12,341 nucleotides of DNA from Cruorifilaria tuberocauda (taxonomy: Eukaryota; Nematoda; Chromadorea; Rhabditida; Onchocercidae): NCBI GenBank assembly GCA_013365365.1, contig JABVXU010001004.1, positions 1 through 12,341 on the forward strand, written 5' to 3'. A model generated the notes under the pieces. The model did no database searches, was not told the DNA's origin, and saw only the letters and a list, made by a program, of their open reading frames with translations. Positions 8,931 through 12,341 of this stretch are shown here, in pieces (position 1 is the first letter of the stretch; every line of letters begins with the position of its first letter). The position numbers and the translations under genes were made by a program.

Positions 8931-9680
8931 GTTACAGTAGTATAAATTTGTCAAAGCTTAGAAATATTTTGCAATGTTTAATATTGAATATTAAGTGGTA
9001 TATAATTGTATTAAGTATATATTGTATTAAGTGTTATATAATTTATTGATTATTTCAAGTATCAAAGTAAGTAAATTAAGTGAATGAAAATTTATAAAAG
9101 TATTTTTTATGTTGGTCATCTTTTTTAAAACAATTATTGATATTGTATTAATTTAAAACTGAAATTTACAAATTTGATCAAGCATAAAGTTTGTTAACTT
9201 AATACTATTAATAGTCTTATTACTATTATTAGCATTCATTAAGGTAAAATGTACTTATGGAAGTATTTTGAATTGCTGATTCTCTAGATAATTAATAGCA
9301 TTAATTAATGAACCAAAATTCGAATTTATAATTTAACCAAATTTAAACTTTTTAAACAAATACAGGATGGCTTGCTAGCTTTTCATGAATATTAAACAAT
9401 TACTATTATAATTATAATTAGTCACACATTATTACTACTCTAATCGTTATCACATTGGTAAATCATCATCGATTATAATGAACTAATTATGATCATCATA
9501 ATAATTATTATCGTAATAATTATTATCCAAGTTCATTTTGCATTGTAAATGCTTGAGCTAAAGTATATATATAAACTGAATCAAAAATGATTGGATATAT
9601 TTCTTGAGCAAAATAGCTATATGAATAAAATATTAAGCTTTAAGCTTTATAAGGATTTTGCATGAAACATAGTGCATTTT
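8931..9680. other. A+T-rich non-coding DNA, no gene
   Basis: No gene is visible. Minor repeats are ATTGTATTAAGT at 9006-9017 and 9021-9032, and a 14 bp palindrome-containing motif TAATAATTATTATC at 9499-9512 and 9514-9527. A TAAGCTTTAAGCTTTATAAG stretch lies near 9633. None defines a known feature. Confidence 0.75.
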
Positions 9681-9730
9681 AGAAGAAAGGGAGAGAGACA
9701 GGGAGAAAAGAGAGAGAGAAAGAGAAAGAA
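9681..9730. repeat. Purine-only (GA)n tract
   Basis: About 50 bp are almost purely A and G on the + strand, with GAGAGA cores. This is simple-sequence DNA like that at 1083-1140. Confidence 0.85.
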
Positions 9731-9749
9731 TGTATGCTTAAAATCATGA

Positions 9750-9862
9750 TATTAATATATTAATAATATAATGATATTGATAATATAATATTAATATTAT
9801 TCATATAAAAATCGTATAAATCACGTAAAATTTTAAAAATCACATAAAAATCATAAAAATTA
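9750..9862. repeat. A+T palindromes followed by AATCAYRTAAAA-type repeats
   Basis: ATAATATTAATATTAT at 9785-9800 is a perfect 16 bp palindrome within a longer TA-rich cruciform-prone stretch. From 9807 to about 9861 four loose copies of AAATCRTRTAAA (AAATCGTATAAA, AAATCACGTAAA, AAATCACATAAA, AAATCATAAAAA) follow. This is simple, probably slippage-derived sequence. Confidence 0.65.
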
Positions 9863-10388
9863 GGCATAATACATTGAATCGTAATCTTTTTCTCAATCAA
9901 TATAATGATTTTAGTGTAATTATAAAGTCCATACCTTCACTCACAGATTATTTTTTTATCATTATAAAAGTAATTAAGTAGTAAAATTGCTATAAAAATT
10001 ATCATCATCTTCCTTTATATTATGCCATTTATTTGCATTATCATTATTATTTGTTTGTAATCATCATTTTATATCTATCATTATATTTACTAGCTTGTAT
10101 TAATCTAGAAAAATACATTATTTTTTTTTAATATTTTCAATTTATTCACTTAATTTATTTAAATATCAACTTAATTAATTTCAATTTCTTGACAAAAAAG
10201 AAAACTTAAACAAATTTTTAATCCAATATAAGATATGGTAAATAAGTTTAAATCTATTGAATATATCGAATAATGAATGGAAAATATTAATTCAATCCAG
10301 AAAAAAAGTCTTATCAAATTATTTTTCAGTATTTTTCAGATTTTTAGGTTCAATATATTATAGCTTATTTCGGCTACTTTTTTTTTTG
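9863..10388. other. A+T-rich non-coding DNA, no gene
   Basis: No gene is supported. A 63-codon frame on the + strand (10257-10448) is rejected: its composition is what A+T-rich DNA gives by chance, it has no recognisable domain, and its 3' half runs into the R3 repeat copy. Confidence 0.75.
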
Positions 10389-10490
10389 AATCGAATTCGG
10401 AATAATGTTTCCGGAATAAATCATAATAATTATTCCTTACAAATATAATTATTTCCAGAATAAACTCATAATGTTTATTTTTCTAATAAA
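10389..10490 (+). repeat. Dispersed repeat family R3, copy 1
   Basis: It starts AATCGAATTCGGAATAATG, contains the palindrome-bearing TTTCCGGAATAAATCATAAT and then CAGAATAAACTCATAATG, and ends TTCTAATAAAC. It aligns with 10934-11050 at high identity. It is non-coding. Confidence 0.9.
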
Positions 10491-10642
10491 CAACTTGACA
10501 TGTGGTTTATTTGAAAATGAAAAATTAAGGATTAACTTATAACTACTTCTGCTCCCTTTTTAGTGATAAATAAATAGAATTGGAATAGAATTATGATTAA
10601 AAAATTACGATAAATTACGATAATTAATCATGATAAATTAAA

Positions 10643-10722
10643 ATTACGATAGATTAAGAAAATTATAATTTTTTAATTAGGATTAATTTTTTCAAATATT
10701 TCTTTCCATTTTACTATTCAAA
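10643..10722 (+). repeat. Dispersed repeat family R2, copy 2
   Basis: ATTACGATAGATTAAG is followed by TTTTTTAATTAGGATTA and TTTCTTTCCATTTTACTATT, matching 8291-8376. Just upstream, ATTACGATAA-like units repeat (10604, 10614, 10643), so the 5' edge of this copy has a short tandem expansion that copy 1 lacks. Confidence 0.75.
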
Positions 10723-10933
10723 TAAAACATATCTAAATTATATTTCTAATGATAGCGCATTTAATGTTGATAATTGATAAGTTTTAGCGTTCCCATCGTT
10801 TTAGGCTAATTCGTCAAATTTAAGGACTGAAATTTAAATTGCAAATTTAAATTACACTTTCAATCAATTGTTCAATAATATATCACATATCAAATAACAT
10901 AACTGATAGCGTTAGTCTATTAGTCATTTTTTA

Positions 10934-11050
10934 AATCGAATTCGGAATGAGTTTCCAGAATAAGGTTTCCGGAATAAATCATAATAATTGATCCTCTTAC
11001 AAACATAATTATTTCTAGAATAAACTCATAATGTTTATTTCTCTAATAAA
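10934..11050 (+). repeat. Dispersed repeat family R3, copy 2 with an internal duplication
   Basis: It matches 10389-10490 from AATCGAATTCGGAAT through CTCATAATGTTTATTT. It is longer because GTTTCCRGAATAA is tandemly duplicated (GTTTCCAGAATAAG then GTTTCCGGAATAAAT), whereas copy 1 has it once. The R3 copies are 545 bp apart in the same orientation, with the second R2 copy between them. Confidence 0.9.
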
Positions 11051-11124
11051 TTTCTAATAATAAACTAATTAGCATTGCATTTTATTATCAGTGTATTATC
11101 ACTCGACAAATCTATCCTAACTTA

Positions 11125-11169
11125 ACGTATTTCCAACGTAACGTAACGTATTTCTCCACGTAATACGTG
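11125..11169. repeat. ACGTA cluster with a CACGTA/TACGTG palindrome
   Basis: ACGTA cores lie at 11125, 11136, 11141, 11146 and 11158. The palindrome CACGTA-A-TACGTG lies at 11157-11169. CpG is rare elsewhere in the window, so the clustering stands out. CACGTG-like sequences are bound by bHLH and bZIP regulators in eukaryotes, so a regulatory element is possible. Simple pentamer slippage (AACGT)n explains part of it equally well. Confidence 0.55.
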
Positions 11170-11355
11170 ACCTTTCCTGCATTATATTTATTGAATGAAG
11201 ATTTGATAAAAATGAAAACATAGCGCTTATTATTATTACCTTTAAATTTACACTAATTACTAAAAAAAGTTTAAAATTGATGATATACTTAAAGTATGTA
11301 AAATTAATTAATTAGTATTGAAGAGATAATTACTTAATTAAAAAAAAACGCTTAC

Positions 11356-11564
11356 CTTTGGCTATTTCCTATGGAAGAGCAATTGCATGGAAGAAGTTTC
11401 ATCAGCATTTGGGTCGCCGATTTGGACAGTTTGAATGAGATTTTCGTTTGTTTGTAAATGTATAATGTTGAAACTTTGAAACACTTCACGTAAATCACGC
11501 AAAATCTCGTTCAATTCTTTACATCACATGGTAACATTCTGCTTGCATTTGAATAATAGCATAT
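11356..11564 (-). pseudogene. Exon-like segment, possibly a decayed coiled-coil exon
   Basis: On the minus strand this 209 bp block is less A+T-rich than its flanks. It is bounded by a TTATTAACAG acceptor-like site (AG ends at 11565) and a strong CAAAG/GTAAGC donor-like site (GT at 11355-11354). The best frame, 11523-11362, encodes 53 residues before TAG and is preceded in frame by TGA at 11526-11524. It reads like real protein: KELNEILRDLREVFQSFN, then a Q/N/E-rich stretch, then QIGDPNADETSSM. Hydrophobic residues at 4, 7, 11, 14, 18 and 21 follow a heptad pattern. The order of L, F, Q, E and I residues weakly recalls the Qa-SNARE (syntaxin) helix, but with an extra residue in the alignment. 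All three frames are closed across the full block, so as drawn it is not an intact internal coding exon. It could be a pseudogenised exon, a terminal exon with a different acceptor, a non-coding RNA exon, or chance. Confidence 0.3.
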
Positions 11565-11619
11565 CTGTTAATAATAAAATTTTAAAAATAATACTAAAAA
11601 ATTAAAAATTTACATTAAA

Positions 11620-12010
11620 TATTTACTATTTAGCAATAATAACGAATAAATTATTATAGTAAATAATAATTATTGTAGTAGTAAACAATAAAATAAGAAC
11701 AAAAACAATAAGAGAAATAATAAAACATAATATAAAATAATAAAAATAATAATAAAAAATAATAAAATAATAAGAATAATACATATCTACCTCTTAACAC
11801 TTAATTAATTCTGATAAATAACCTATTATAGTGAATAGTAATTGTAGTAACAACAAATAAACAAGTAAACAACAACAATAATAGCAATTAAAGTAAACAA
11901 TAAGTATTGTAAAAATAACACATATCTATCCCCTAATATTTAATTAATTATAGCAAATAAGCTATTATAGTAAACAATAATTGTAGTGACAATAAACAAT
12001 AAACAAAAAC
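11620..12010. repeat. Degenerate long-period tandem repeat, about three copies
   Basis: A core, TATTATAGT then AATARTAATTGTAGTARC, followed by CAATAAACAA-rich sequence, recurs with ATTATAGT at 11653, 11825 and 11964. The last two copies also share an upstream ACATATCTAYC and TTAATTAATT (starting 11781 and 11919, 138 bp apart). The first copy is longer because of an expanded AATAATAAAA tract (about 11700-11775). All are non-coding. Confidence 0.8.
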
Positions 12011-12341
12011 AATAACACCTGACAATAAGTAATATTAGAACAATGGAAAAGAATGCGATAAATAGTAAGTAACATTGAATGAATGAATGCTCACAAGTAA
12101 CCAATGATTAGTCGTCAAAGTATGACGTTTGGGATGCTTTTCAGGCTTATAATGAAATTAGGCTTATATGTGTATGTGTATGTGTGTGTGTGTGTATGTG
12201 TGTGTGTATGTGTATGTGTGCACATATATACTAAAATGCATTGGGAATAGAAATAGAACTAGCTAATAGAAGGATTAAAATGAGGAGAGTTGCAGGTATA
12301 CTAACAAAATATGAAGTACACAAAGCATCATAATAGCTAAT
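12011..12341. other. Non-coding DNA, no gene
   Basis: No gene is supported. The block holds a CGTCA-AAGTA-TGACG inverted pair at 12113-12127, two AGGCTTATA copies near 12142 and 12160, a CTTTTCAG splice-acceptor-like site ending at 12143, and the (TG)n tract. The acceptor-like site is followed only by low-complexity sequence. Confidence 0.65.
12167..12220. repeat. (TG)n microsatellite with TATG interruptions
   Basis: Alternating TG runs for about 54 bp with TA interruptions and ends in GCACATATATA. Alternating purine-pyrimidine DNA of this type can adopt left-handed (Z) form. It is likely length-polymorphic. Confidence 0.95.

Noticed and set aside
10257..10448. 63-codon plus-strand frame
   Set aside because: It has chance composition and no recognisable domain, and its 3' half overlaps a repeat copy that also occurs at 10934 without an open frame.
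12043..12070. Small first exon (ATGGAAAAG... followed by GTAAGT)
   Set aside because: Seven codons before a donor-like site is too little evidence, and no partner exon is visible in the window.
12136..12220. Exon following the CTTTTCAG acceptor-like site
   Set aside because: The only open frame after it reads through the TG microsatellite, giving low-complexity Cys/Val repeats that end soon after. No donor or homology supports an exon.

Overview
The window is extremely A+T-rich (roughly four-fifths A+T by eye). It has long homopolymer A and T runs, di- and trinucleotide microsatellites, a minisatellite and several diverged repeat copies. No reading frame of credible length or composition is present, and I recognise no tRNA, rRNA, spliced-leader RNA or bacterial operon. 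This is what non-coding nuclear DNA (intergenic or large-intron) of an A+T-rich eukaryote looks like. A parasitic nematode or an A+T-rich arthropod would fit, but nothing here identifies the taxon, so that is a guess from composition.

Layout. 1-1390: unique A+T-rich DNA with short direct repeats, an (ACT)n tract and purine tracts. 1392-1520: a four-copy tandem array of a 32-33 bp unit with an inverted partner just upstream. 1531-3175: featureless A+T-rich DNA. 3176-3526: a 351 bp stretch bounded by near-perfect 38-39 bp inverted repeats, resembling a small non-autonomous transposon (MITE) or foldback element. 3527-5040: A+T-rich DNA with several hairpins. 5041-5642: three diverged copies of one repeat family, two direct and one inverted, the last two forming a long foldback. 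5700-6820: hairpins, a (TTA)n tract and degenerate pre-repeats. 6822-7265: a ~25 bp minisatellite with a ~93 bp higher-order period. 7624-7817: a recent 97 bp tandem duplication. 8291-8376 and 10643-10722: one dispersed repeat pair. 10389-10490 and 10934-11050: another. 8885-8927: twin perfect hairpins. 9681-9862: GA tract and A+T palindromes. 11125-11169: an ACGT-rich cluster. 11620-12010: a degenerate long-period tandem array. 12167-12220: a (TG)n tract.

The only segment that looks even weakly coding is 11356-11564 on the minus strand: a locally G+C-richer block with a good GTAAGC donor and an AG acceptor. It contains a 53-residue frame with coiled-coil-like heptads, but in-frame stops lie on both sides of that frame. 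It may be a decayed exon, a non-coding exon or chance. No genes can be said to work together here. The biology is repeat biology: local duplication, foldback elements and microsatellite growth.
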